Source of the DNA: Cololabis saira | Lineage: Eukaryota > Chordata > Actinopteri > Beloniformes > Belonidae | Direction of reading: 5' to 3' | Assembly: GCF_033807715.1 (NCBI RefSeq) | Contig: NC_084592.1 | Span: forward strand, 24,189,501-24,253,500 | DNA: 64,000 bases | Shown: piece after piece, positions 16,851 to 36,725 of the stretch | Position numbering within the stretch: the first letter of the stretch is position 1 | Layout of the letters: each line of letters begins with the position of its first letter | The notes under the pieces: model-generated | The model's input: only the letters and a program-made list of their open reading frames with translations | What the model was told of the DNA's origin: nothing | Databases searched by the model: none | Program-made: the position numbers and the translations under genes

Positions 16851-17471
16851 TTAATCATGCGGCTGAAAGCTTTGCCGAAAAGAAAAAAGGCAGGGAGTCG
16901 AGATAAGATGATAGTCTGTCATGCTGCCATCACACACGCACACGCACGCAAGCGCGCCGCCTGGAAGAGAATACTAATCAACCTGTTTGCAGTCAAGTGC
17001 GGCAGCTTGGTGCGCAACTTTGGACTTTTCCACTCAGACTTGACACGTTTCCACCAAAGCTCTCATTCATTCCTTCCTTCCATCTCGTGTCGACGCCGCA
17101 GCCACAACAGCCTGACTGAAGGTGAATCATCTTCTCATCTGCGACAGGTTTGTGGTGGGGGGGACGTGGATCCAGGGAGGGGGGGGCAGCCCTCCATCCA
17201 GCCCGCCGCCTCCGAGCCGAGGGAAGCCCCCACACACACACGCACACACGCGTTGCGCGCCTTCCATCACTCTGCCGGGGCTCTCCAATGTGTGTGTCCG
17301 TGCGCGAGAAAGCCCCCGGCTCCGTCCTCAACAGTTGCCACACCGGAGCGGAGAGGAGCGCAGGAGAGCGGAGAGCAGCGGGCTGAGGACGGACTGAGGA
17401 CGGACTGAGGGACGCACGGACGGACTGAGGGACGCACGGACGCGGAGCTCCGGCCCGGCTCTGCTCCTGAC

Positions 17472-17600
17472 ATGCAGTCGCTCATCTCTCCGGTGACCAA
17501 GGCCATCCTCGTCGCGCTCTTCATCTTCGCCATCCTCCTCATCCTCTACGTGATCCTGTGGTACATTTGCAGAGACGTGGACTGCGACCACGGCATCTGA
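17472..17600 (+). CDS. 42-aa single-pass membrane micropeptide, unassigned
   Basis: Complete ORF starting ATG 17472 (G at -3), ending TGA 17598-17600. An in-frame TGA at 17406 upstream fixes the N-terminus. The protein has a short polar N-terminus (residues 1-10, ending in K10) and one hydrophobic helix at about 11-32 made of Ile/Leu/Val/Ala/Phe with an interfacial W30-Y31. A short charged tail CRDVDCDHGI follows, with cysteines 33 and 38. Codons are strongly G/C-ending, unlike random ORFs nearby. It sits in a CpG island and ends 85 nt before a GTAAGT donor. I do not recognise it as any named small integral membrane protein. Orientation and location (ER or plasma membrane) are inferences. It could be a conserved vertebrate micropeptide or, less likely, a chance ORF in a first exon. 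Confidence 0.72.
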   Translation: MQSLISPVTKAILVALFIFAILLILYVILWYICRDVDCDHGI

Positions 17601-17685
17601 GGGTTTCGTGGAAAAAGCAGGGGTGGGTGTTTTGGATCCCACAGCGGGGCGCACGGAGGAGCCCGCACTGGCCCCGGGTCAACCT

Positions 17686-17691
17686 GTAAGT
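17686..17691 (+). other. splice donor after the micropeptide ORF
   Basis: GTAAGT immediately after AACCT, a close match to the consensus. The acceptor partner was not identified in the window. If used, the transcript has an intron in its 3'UTR. Confidence 0.5.
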
Positions 17692-18118
17692 CCTGTCATC
17701 TTTATTCCCGTCTTGTGTCATGTTATCTTTTTAAATTCAGCGCGCGTGTGCGTGGGCGCATTGTTGTTTGCAGCGTGAAACGCGCCTCGACCGGTCTCCG
17801 ACTTGACCCCGACCGGCATCCCGCACCTGAACCTGCGGATCACTCTCCGTCCAACTTGACGGGGATCATCCATCACGCGCGTGCAGGCGCGTCGCTGCAC
17901 ACCGGCTGCTATTAATTAAGGCGACTAATTAATACATTCTTCTATTAGAGGCGATGTAATGTTCTTTTTTGTTCCTTCCTAACTCCCCACAGTTAATTCA
18001 GGAGGACATGCAAAGTCCGAACGGAAAAGCTCAGTTTTGGACTCCCACATTCCGCAGAAATGTGGTCCGGGGGTTCAGCCTCCGCCAAAGTGGAGTCAAA
18101 CGGCGTGCGCGTGGGTCA

Positions 18119-18125
18119 TGAGTCA
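18119..18125 (+). promoter_or_regulatory. AP-1 (TRE) consensus
   Basis: TGAGTCA at the downstream edge of the CpG island, in the putative first intron. Motif match only. Confidence 0.3.
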
Positions 18126-18214
18126 GTGACATTGCGGTAAACGGCGTGGAAGCCCCCTAAAGGTCAAGAACATCATTGTTTACCTAATGCTGCCAGCACT
18201 ATTAACCCCACTAA

Positions 18215-18216
<2 letters not shown>

Positions 18217-18302
<86 letters not shown>
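18217..18302. repeat. (AC)43 microsatellite
   Basis: Uninterrupted AC repeat of 86 bp. The poly-Thr/His and poly-Cys/Val frames here are artefacts. Confidence 0.99.
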
Positions 18303-18304
<2 letters not shown>

Positions 18305-20089
18305 GTCTCTCCTCCCTCCACGTATCCGCCGCATTCGTTCGCGTCCACTTCATCTTGGTCTCCGAGGATGCTTCATGCTGGCGTTTTCTCGCGTCCAGCC
18401 AGATAACAGGATTATCTCCATCGGTTCCCATTCGTCTTATTCCTCAATCTGTCTTGTGCCTTGTTTATTTATTTATTTTTTAAATCTATTTTAGCGCACT
18501 TATCGCCAACTCTCTAATAGCTTTTACGCATAGCGCATATGTATTCCCCCTGACACCGGCGCGCTTGTTTCTTCGTTCAATGTTCAGTCTCATTGTGTAG
18601 AAAATGTTGCTCCCTGAGCTTCACTTTTACACACTCACACACACACATACACACACAAACACATCGGCACACGAACCCAAACTAACGCACTGCAGTTTGC
18701 CACGCTTAACAAGGGACTCCTCGATATTGCAGGCACGTGTACACAGAGTGCCATAAGATACACGTTGTCACATGCCTCATAAAGCTCCCCATATGGTTCA
18801 TATCAATGCATGGGCGCAGTCTCCTGTATCTGGATCCAAACTGTTTTCCTCTGCAGTCCCAAAGCAGCAATATTAAGATTTATGATTATTTCTTTTGACC
18901 CGTTTTGAAGTGGAGAATGCGAAGGACACATCAAGGACATTTTCTCATCATTTAAGGAGGCGTGTGATCAGGAGGATGCATACCAAAAATCCAGCTTATC
19001 TGTATCTCTTGCTGAATTCAAACCCCTCGTCTTTTGATAATCTTTCTATGAATCTTTAAAAAAAAAAGATTCATATTAGACAATTTCATGTACCAAACAG
19101 GAGAGGGAATGGCACGCAGTGAGTACTGTGTGATAATCGCTGTCTGCAGCTCGCACTGTACTTAACCCATTTGGAACATTTTCTTTGTTAATGAAACACC
19201 ATAAACACCTCGGAAGATTTTAACAGCCGAGCATCTCTCCTAACTCTTAAAAAGTTGAAAGCAGAACAATTTGGAGGGAGGGCTGATGTAATCTAATTTT
19301 TAAAACTCCCAAAAGAAATCTAAAAATTGGATGCAGCCACGATGAAGAAACCCTGCAGTCTTACTAACATTTTTATGTGGACTCCCCTGCAGAGAAAAGG
19401 AAAGCCTGGCTGGACGGCAGATGCCCTCTTTGACCGGGAACACAACAGTTTTTGCCACACAGAAATAGATATGCAACCAGCCTGAGTCACCCCTCAACAC
19501 ACACACACACACACACACACACTTCCTGCACAGGCTGCAAATGACCACTGTGACTATCCGCATCATTATGACACGACAAGAGAGTGGGAGCAGGAAGGTG
19601 TACAACAACTCCTCCAGCTGTTGCTGTCTAATCCGCTCTCCTGGATTGTTGTCCGTGTATGCTGAGATGCATAAAAAAAAGGAAGGAAGCTGTGTCTGAA
19701 TGACAGAGTTTGTCCGTTCAGTTGGTTAAAGAAGAAAGGCAGTGTGTGAGAGATGGCTTGGGAGGGGCGTTGGGGGGGTGTTAAACACTGAAATGCTTCA
19801 GAATTACTGATAAAAGTGGAGCAGGGAGGGTTCAGCAGGGATAAGCATGGGAGGCAGGTGTGTGTACACACAGCATGAGCATAACATTCTTTCAAGTTTA
19901 TTGAAAATATTTTTCCTCATTAAATACATATGCAAACTGTCACGCTGCAGTGAACTGAGTGTGAAAAGGGATTGGTTACCTTTATGTTGTTTGAAATTGA
20001 TTTCTTGCTGAAATTGATCAACTTTTTCTCATATTTCCTTTGCTGATGTCATCTCTGTGCAGGGGTCCTGGACCTTGAACAGCATAGTT
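18303..20089. other. intron or intergenic DNA, no gene recognised
   Basis: Mostly unique-looking. A (CA)12 run at about 19498-19522. No conserved protein segment seen. Confidence 0.4.
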
Positions 20090-22665
20090 GTGTTGTGTCA
20101 TGTAAAAGTATTCCTCTTTCGGGATGTTTTTTTTCTCATTTTGCTTCATTGCAACCTGGTTTTAAAATTCTGATGTTTTGCGACTCAAACTGATAGACTT
20201 TCCCAGAAATTATTCACAAGTGATGAAATGAAATCTTCGTGTATAGGGTCAAATAACTCCACTTTGGTCTGCTCTGTCTTTAGGGCATTGTTTCAAAAGT
20301 CTTGCTGTCTTTATGTGTCTTGCAGTTTAGCAAATCTCAGTCTGAGATGTAGCATGTGGGACTTCTTTTCTTTTTTTTTCTGACCTTGGGCTAGATTTGC
20401 TGGGACATCTTCACCTGGGAAGACTGGCAACTGTCTTGAGTTCTTTCCACTTGTGAATAATCTTTCTCATGGTAGAATGTTGAACTTTTAACTGTTCAGT
20501 TAAAAGTTCCTATATTGGAAATGGTTTTCTCATCCTATCCAGAGTGATGTGCAGCATCAGTTCCTTCTCTAGTTTCTATCCCTCCTGGCGTCGTGTTAAC
20601 ACACACTTGCAGCTCCAGACCAGCAAAATATGTCGGCTTATATAGGTCCACACACCTGCTGATGATTAGCGACACCTAGCTGCAAATTTCTGCTTTTGTT
20701 TTTGAGATATAAAAAAAAAGCAAAAAAAAAGTACAGTGAAAATTTTTATGTTTTATTTTTAAGGTCGCATTCATCTACAAAGACCCCCCCCCCCCCTCAT
20801 ACTGCTTTTAGACACATCACCATTTTATTTATAATGTGACCATTAACACGCATCGTTTGTGTTTCATGGATAACTTTGGAACCTCTAGACTCTTCCTCAT
20901 CAGGAAGTTGGCAGGCTGCTCCTGTCACCCCTCTCTTCATTCATGATCCTACATCCAAACTGCTCGCAGAGCTGCGGGACCGGCTGACAGGCTGTTTGTC
21001 CATATGGAACTGCACATATCAAAATATGTCCAGCTCTCTCACCCGCCTCCGAATTAAGAGCGGCTGAGACAGGACCCACCCGGAGCTTTCCTCCAATGAT
21101 AGCCCAGAGTTTAGTGGAGCTCCTGTGGTCTGGCAGCTCTTCACCAAGGGAGCTGCGCGACTTGCTGACAGCTGTTGTCCTATATAAAACTCTCTTACCC
21201 GCTGCTACTTAAGTGAAGATTATCACTAATGTCATGAATATTTTTTGGAAAAGATTTTACCTTATTATTAATCACTGACTATTTGCGTATAGATGCCTCT
21301 TCCATTGAGTGTTTATCTACTGAGCATAATAATGAACACATTGTCAAGTGCTTTGTACAACTTATACGAGCCTTAAAAATGTGCAATATACACATCGACC
21401 ATTTAGGAACTATCCCAACAGAGCTGGGTAAAAGTTCTGGAGCGTAGATGATTGTTCTGTTACAAAACACAAGGAAGACCTTGAATATCTTACAGAGCAC
21501 CATTAAATCCATTATTAGATAGTAGTAATTAGATAAAGAATATAGCACCACAACAAACCTTCCAAGAAAGATCCGACCACCAAAACCCACAAACCAGACA
21601 AAAATGCCCTTCATCTCAGAGGTTCACAAGATATCTGTCCTTAAGTCCAGAGGGTGTATTTTTCTCAAAACTGGGTTCAGAGAATAGTGGCCTTTAAAAC
21701 AAATAAACAAACAAACATTAGTGGAGACTCCCCCAAACACACGGTACAAAATGTTCAGTTAACACAGAATTTAATCTATTGGGACAAGGAAACTATCAAA
21801 AGTGGGGTAAACCCGACACCTCACATCATCCTGAGAACACCCCGCCCATCATGAAGCATGGTGGAGGCAGCATCATGCTGCTGGATAGTTGTCATCAGCA
21901 GAACCTGGGAAATGGTGAGAATGAAGGGAATGATGGAGGGTAATAAAAACATTAATATCATTTTGATGAAAACACTCCAGAGGACTTTAACTGAGGACAA
22001 GGTTCACCTTTGACAATGACAGTGATCTTACGGAAGTTTTTACACCTGGTAGTCCAGTAGGCTTGATACGATTGGGGTTGCGACATTGAGCTGATCCGAG
22101 TTTGTGTTCACACTGCACTTTGAAATTAACCGAACCTTTTGAATAATGTATTCCCTTTTGTGAGTGCTAACCAGCAATTATGCCAACGAACTCTGGTCCA
22201 TTTAAAGTGGAACAAACAGGGCTGCTGTGAATGCACCCTAAATTTAGTGGTAAAACAACACTGGAGCAGTTTAAGAGAAAACAACCAAATATCTTTTTAC
22301 GGCTTCGTCAATTCTTAAATCTGATTCAGGATCTTTCCTATAAATTTATTTGCACCACCTGAACTTACTCAGCTTGAAGGAATGGAGCAGTTTTGTCTTG
22401 AGGAAGGGGGAGAAACTTAATTAACCGATGTGTCACACTTATAAAGACAAATCCCAAGAGAGTTGCAGCTCAAACTGCGGCAAAAAGGGGGTTCTACAAA
22501 GAATTGCGTTTCATATTATGAACACTTACTCTTTTTTCTCATTTTTATACGATTATAAATATTTTGCACCTTTAAAGGCATGTTTCATTCATCAAATGAT
22601 TCCCCCTAAAAAGAAAAAGTAAATGTCAAAGTGGGTGAATACTTTTAAAAGGCAGTGCACATACA
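20090..22665 (+). mobile_element. degraded Tc1-like element with a large internal insertion
   Basis: Left end TGTAAAAGTATTCC.CTTTCGGGATG...TTTGCTTCATTGCAACCTGG and right end GTGGGTGAATACTTTTAAAAGGCAGTGCAC are the inverted ends of the widespread GCAGTGCCTTGCAAAAGTATTC Tc1 family. A transposase remnant survives at about 21820-21890 on the plus strand (frame-shifted [16 protein letters not shown]). At 2.6 kb it exceeds the usual 1.6 kb; 20840-21640 looks inserted and includes a segment of unknown origin. Confidence 0.65.
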
Positions 22666-25834
<3,169 letters not shown>

Positions 25835-25837
25835 TAA

Positions 25838-26929
25838 GGGCCAATCCCAATACACCCCCTACTTTCTTCCACTAGCCCTACTTTCTTCCACTAGCCCTCC
25901 CTCACTACCACTACCCCTAAAAAAGAAGCCACAGATTTTAGGGCACTTGAAATCTTCCCAGGGGCCTGTCCCAATACTCTCCCTACCCCTACTTTCAGCA
26001 CCACCCCTAAAATCAGGAAGCTGAGAGCCAAAAGCTGTTTTAATTTCAGCTGTAGCGCTGTTAATATGCCACTTTATTAAGTTTTAATATTTTTTCAGGC
26101 GTAAAAGTAACCGTTAAGATCCCCAACCTGGGCTCAGTTTATCCAAATAACGCCGGTCCGGGGCGCAGCAGCAGCCCACGTACAGACGTGATCACCAGGT
26201 CAACCTGCGCCGTCGTCCCGGGGAGAAACCTGCAGCTCTGTGGAGAATTACCGCTGGCTGAAATAAATAATTTAGGAAGATAAATGTTGGTGTAATAGAT
26301 GAAATCTAACAGTTGTAGCTACGCCTGTTAAGAAATTTGCTCCGAAAATTTCGGGATTTCTGCCTGCCGGCTCGGGAGCTGATTTATGGTTCCGCGTTAA
26401 ATCGACGCAGAGCCTACAGCGTAAGGTACGGCGTACGGCGCGCGTCGCCGCGTAACCTACGCCGTAGGCTCTCCGTTGGTGTAACGTGGAACCATAAATC
26501 AGCCTTTATTCTGGCGAGGTTTGAAAAAGACTGGGCAAACGAGTGATTATATACATTCACTGAGTGAATATTATGAAAGTAACATTTATTTCTCGCTAGA
26601 AATGTAATCAAAACGCATTTTTATGCAGAAACTAACTCAAAATATTGATTTTATTCACTAAAAAATAAGAAATGTCCGCCATGTTTTTTATTTGATTCAG
26701 TCTGCAAATGACGACAAAAAGCCTTCTGGGAAGTTTTTCTGGCCCTAGTTCAGCTAGTGAGCATCTGAAAACCCTCGATCCGTAGGGCCAGATTCATAGC
26801 CACTACACTCGTTTTCTCCACTACCACTAGGTGAAAAGAGGAATTGGGACACCACTACCCTCACGGGAACACGCAAAATTTAGGGGTAGGGCTGAAAAGT
26901 AGGGGTAGGGGGAGTATTGGGACAGGGCC
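25838..26929. mobile_element. PIF/Harbinger-like non-autonomous element, copy 2 (1.09 kb)
   Basis: Same family and orientation as 427-1519. Ends GGGCCAATCCCAATACACCC and GTATTGGGACAGGGCC with an exact TAA duplication (25835-25837, 26930-26932). Its internal palindromic MITE is complete here (about 26376-26504, CTGATTTATGGTTCCGCGTT ... ACGTGGAACCATAAATCAG). Confidence 0.82.
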
Positions 26930-27059
26930 TAAAGCCGTATACTCACAAGTTTAGCCAGTCCTCTTCTGAAATGCTCTTGGTGGGACCTCAAGACGGACTG
27001 TGGAGACTCTGCTTCAGGTGGGACCCAGGGGTAATACCCACGGGGCTAGAAGATCCACC

Positions 27060-27320
27060 TTTCTAGTCTTATGTGAACCAGAAAGGGAATGTAATTGCAG
27101 TTCCTTGATTGACCACTGGGGGCTGGCTCCAAAAGTGAGTCAATTTCCATTGACTCCCATGTTAAGATTCCCAACTTAGCAGAAATAACCATATTTACAG
27201 GCTGGTTTTAAAAACAATTTTGGTCTATTCTCTAGTCTTTTGATTGATGGCTGACATGGCCATTGTCTAGCTATCACCACTCTAGCTACTTAGCTCTTAT
27301 TATTTTGAAGGGAAAACATT
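27060..27320. repeat. dispersed fish repeat, family unnamed
   Basis: CCACTGGGGGCTGGCTCCAAAAGTGAGTCAATTTCCATTGACTCCCATGTTAA is a phrase I recognise as repeated across teleost genomes. Boundaries are unclear. Confidence 0.5.
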
Positions 27321-28979
27321 TTTTTGTGGTGTTAATTATACCCCTGGAGAGGTCTTTGGTCAAAACTTAGCAAAACATCAGATCAGCCTGTGCTAAACTA
27401 TTGCAGCATTTCAATTCCCCAGGGTATCGTCACGCTGAGTCCCGGCATTTCCAGCCAAGCCGCTGTCCCGATAGGCTATCCTTTTCAGATGAACTAACTT
27501 TGCTCTGACTTCCACTAAAACCCAGCTGTGATGACGGCACTAAAAGGCACTTCAAAGCCACGCCATTTCAGATGCGGCCACCAAAACAACATATGAAATG
27601 AGAGGCCCCGTTATGGACCTCCGCTGGGAGCTTTACAGCTCCTCCACCGAGGCTCGACTGCCATCATTTACTGCCAGCATGCCGAGGGTCCTGCTCAATC
27701 GGACTCCGGCCTTTCCTCTGTTTAACTCCAGCTCATTTCAAATGTCATTCCAATGCCAACATCAGAAACAGAGATGGATTGACGGATTTAATCAGAATGA
27801 ATGTAAAGTAATGTTAGTTAGCTTAAGAGATGACCAGAAACAGTGCTGCTGGCCATCAATGCCATACACAATCACTCCAAATCAAAGAAATAAATAAAAG
27901 AAAGTGTTTCATATGCCTTCTATTTTGAAATCTGACATTATTTTCTTTAATGCAATCAAACACTTGGCATTGGCAGTTCACATGCCAAGTGTATTGATGC
28001 AATTGGGTGTAAGCAGAGCCTACTTTTTTTGGAGGGGGTTTTAACGGCGAGATAGCTGAAGTACCACCTCACAGATTAGTATTCACATAATCCAGGAGTG
28101 GCAGGAGGGATGAGAGTGAGACATGAAGGAGTCTCCTGACAGCCCTTTCTCGGTGAAAACAGGTTTTAGACAATGAGACGCGCACACACTGACTCGCAGG
28201 CTGTTAAATTGAATGTTTTAAATACTGAGTGTGTACATTTGTCTCACTTTGAGTGAGTTTGTGTATGTGTGTGTTTGAGAATGTGTTGATGAGAGTTAAT
28301 GACAGTCTTAATTGGTGCGAGCAAATATCCCTCCCTCTGCTCCTCATTCTACATCTGCTAATAGAAAGACATCCACTCCCCGGTGACAGTTTGAGACAAA
28401 AAATGACACTGAGATGTGCTTGATGAACATGAATGTGTAGATTTTTTGCCCCCTGCAAATCCTAAATGCATGACATGCATACGATTTGCATGCATCATTA
28501 TATACAATAGATAAGAGCCTAAGGTAAAAGTAATGTAGTTCCTCTTTTTGTGCCCAACTCTCCTTTTTTCCTATCAACTATGGTCTAGAAATGAAGCACA
28601 ACTCTGAAGCTGTGTTATTTGGTCCTCAGGTCCTGGATGTAATTCTGAAAGCTGTTGAAAGATTTTGGAAATGTTTGGACTTTTCTAGAAAGACTGTCAT
28701 GTTGATAGTGTCCAGCCTGAAAACTGGAAGTAAAAAGCAAAGACTGTCCCAAAAAAAAACCAAAACTGAACACCCCTCTGTGACGTCACCCTTAAGTTTT
28801 CCGAAGAGACATTTGAAGCCTCTTTTTCATCTTACTGCCTCATGCTGATAAGAACTGATGTTTTTGGACAAACCCTGCTTATCAGGCCTGAGGCCTAACA
28901 ATGCTTCATACAGTGAGCCATTCAGATTTGCAAGGCACTGTGACATCACAGAACCAGATCAGAAAATAAGTTCTGTTTG
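27321..28979. other. intron or intergenic DNA, no gene recognised
   Basis: Two frames (27598-27897 and 28591-28848) have no recognisable domain or splice context. Confidence 0.35.
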
Positions 28980-28982
28980 TTG

Positions 28983-29215
28983 TAAATGGTATATAGCGCT
29001 TTCCAGCTGTACTCCTAATGCCCCAAAGCGCTTTACACTGTAGACATTCACCCACACACACACGCACACATTCACACACCAGTTGCCGGCGGAGCTGCCA
29101 CACAACGTCGCTGGCCTGACAACCGGGAGCAACCAGGGGATTCAGTGTCTTGCCCAAGGACACTTTGGTGGACACAGGAGGAACGCTCTACCAACTGAGC
29201 CACCTTCCCCTGATG
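28983..29215. repeat. dispersed repeat (GCGCTTTACACT / AAGGACAC type)
   Basis: TGGTATATAGCGCTTTCCAGCTGTACTCCTAATGCCCCAAAGCGCTTTACACTGTAGACATTCACCC ... CTTGCCCAAGGACACTTTGGTGGAC ... CTACCAACTGAGCCACC is a very common teleost interspersed repeat, probably a retroposed tail. Confidence 0.65.
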
Positions 29216-35082
<5,867 letters not shown>

Positions 35083-35132
35083 ATCATAATCATCATCAAG
35101 CAGCAGGAACCAGCCATCCTGTATTTATAAAC

Positions 35133-35699
35133 AAAAGTATGCGTCCCGTATTGAGCTGAAAAGGGACGCACTTTGTCCCATATTACTGTGAGAGTCAAAA
35201 AATAGTCATAAAATGCCAATGAAAAACGGCAGTAAGCTGTTGAGTTCCTTGGTTTTTTTTTTTCTGTTTTATTAACTGTAGCCTACAGTCGTGGCCTTGA
35301 GGCACAAATATGTTTACAAGTTTTTCTACAGACTTTCTGTTTGCACTTTTGTTATTGCACTAAAAATGTGCGCTATTACAGAATAGATGTTCTGCTTTCT
35401 TTCTATTGTTTTATATTCATTTATACAATTTAAGTTAAGCAGGATAGGTTTCCGTTTAAGAAAGATACTCATGTTCATTTTGTTATTTTGTATTAAAGTG
35501 AATTGCTGGATAATAATTAGTTTTCCATGTGTTCATGGCATTCAAAAATATGCATCTAATTCAATTCAGGTTGGAGTCAAATAGTTAAAAAATCGTTTCA
35601 CTCACAAAAAAAGGGGCTAAAAAAATTCACCACGCCAGGAAAGGTGAAGGCTGCCGATGAGGTGTCCCTTATTTATTTTACAGGTGGTTGGGAACCCTA
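35133..35699. mobile_element. truncated relative of the 9530-10271 hAT-like element
   Basis: GCGTCCCGTATTGAGCTGA...GGGACGCACTTTGTCCC and, at right, GAGGTGTCCCTTATTTATTTTACAGGTGG...GGAACCCTA match that family. The TAGGGTTGCC left end is missing. Confidence 0.6.
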
Positions 35700-36195
35700 A
35701 TCATAGTCCTCGGGCAAAGTTATAAATAGCTTATAGAATAGAATTTCACGTTAAAATCCCACTTTACTGAAGTACGTGTCCCCACAAAAGTGTAATAAAA
35801 TGTTCATAGTGAAAAATACGGAAGAGTATTAGGGCCATGGAGTAGAAAAAATATTTGAGAGGGGAAGTTTTTTTTTTATTGTGCACTTCCAGAAAAAAGT
35901 CGAAATGTCGAGATTAATGTTGAAATACAATTTCAAGAATAAAGTCAAAATTTCGTGAATAAAGTCGAAATTTAGCCTTTTTTCTCAACATTTCAACTTT
36001 AGTCACGAAATTTTGACTTTTTTCTCGAAATTGTACTTTAACATTAATCTCGACATTTCGACTTTTTTCTAAACATTTCGACTTTTTTACTCAACATTTT
36101 GACTTTTTTCTCGAAATTGTACTTCAACATTAATCTCGACATTTCGACTTTTTTCTCGACATTTCAACTTTTTTTTTGAAGTGCACAATGAATTA

Positions 36196-36663
36196 TACGG
36201 AGCCCCTAAAGGGACAAGGATTGTTTTTTTTTTAAATAATGAATTGAATGAATACGTGCGCGCGTGAAACCTTTACGTGCGCGCGTAAAACCTTTAAGTG
36301 AGCACGTAAAGTTGTTTACGTGAGCACGTAAAACGTTAAAGCACTCACTAAAAAGTTTCACGCATTCTCGCAAAACTTATAAGTGAGTGCCTAAAAGTTG
36401 TTTCTACGTCAGTGTGTATAAAACGAGTACATTGGAGTATTGCTGGAACAGGAGACCGTACAGTTGCGCCCTGCTCTGTTTATGAATGGAAATGACATTA
36501 CAGGATTTAGCTGAGCTATATTTTAACCTGGGACTCCATTATAAGGACATTACCACTTTGCTTGCAAGTAAACAACTTTACGTGCTCACTTAAAGGTTTC
36601 ACGTGCGTGCGTAAAACTCATTATATAAAAAAATAAAATCTGTGTCCCTTTAGAGGCTCCGTA
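36196..36663. mobile_element. IS3EU-like MITE (inner), TACGGAGCCCC ends
   Basis: Ends TACGGAGCCCCTAAAGGGACA and TGTCCCTTTAGAGGCTCCGTA with an exact 6-bp duplication GAATTA (36190-36195, 36664-36669). Same TAC...GTA rule as its host element. Interior has repeated ACGTGCGCGCGTAAAA/ACGTGAGCACGTAAA motifs and a short coding relic. Confidence 0.8.
36486..36593 (+). pseudogene. N-terminal relic of a DDE-integrase transposon protein
   Basis: 35 codons, MEMTLQDLAELYFNLGLHYK then DITTLLASKQ. The LYFNLGL.YKDI..LLA pattern resembles the helix-turn-helix start of fish proteins with an integrase core domain. The frame ends at TAA in the element's terminal region, so the catalytic domain has been deleted. 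Family link from memory of that motif only. Confidence 0.5.
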
Positions 36664-36725
36664 GAATTATTATTTATTATTTATTTATTTATTTTTCTCC
36701 TGCCTGGCCCTAATACTCTTCCGTA

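Larger units (their letters stand above)
17050..17920. promoter_or_regulatory. CpG island / first exon of the micropeptide gene
   Basis: Sharp rise in G+C and CpG against AT-rich surroundings. It contains a 20-bp tandem unit GGACTGAGGGACGCACGGAC (2-3 copies, 17393-17442) just upstream of the start codon. Several short upstream ATGs precede the main ORF. The putative plus-strand exon ends at a strong donor AACCT/GTAAGT (17685/17686). Confidence 0.7.
35817..36725. mobile_element. IS3EU-like MITE (outer), TACGGAAGAG ends
   Basis: Ends TACGGAAGAGTATTAGGGCC and GGCCCTAATACTCTTCCGTA, flanked by an exact 6-bp duplication GAAAAA (35811-35816, 36726-36731). TAC...GTA termini with 6-bp target duplications are the described hallmarks of the IS3EU group. 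The left arm holds alternating AAAGTCGAAATTTCG / CGACATTTCGACTTTTTTCTC blocks forming a long imperfect hairpin. A second element is inserted at 36196-36663. Its right end is 122 bp from the dhrsx start codon. Confidence 0.75.

Noticed and set aside
16857..17408. 183-codon plus-strand frame and antisense frames in the CpG island
   Set aside because: No domain, biased composition (Arg/Pro/Ser/His) expected of GC-rich leader DNA, and overlapped by the more convincing micropeptide exon; kept only as possible upstream ORFs.
18180..18483. Poly-Thr-His and poly-Cys-Val frames (also at 24038-24442 and 34874-35219)
   Set aside because: Products of AC/GT dinucleotide arrays.
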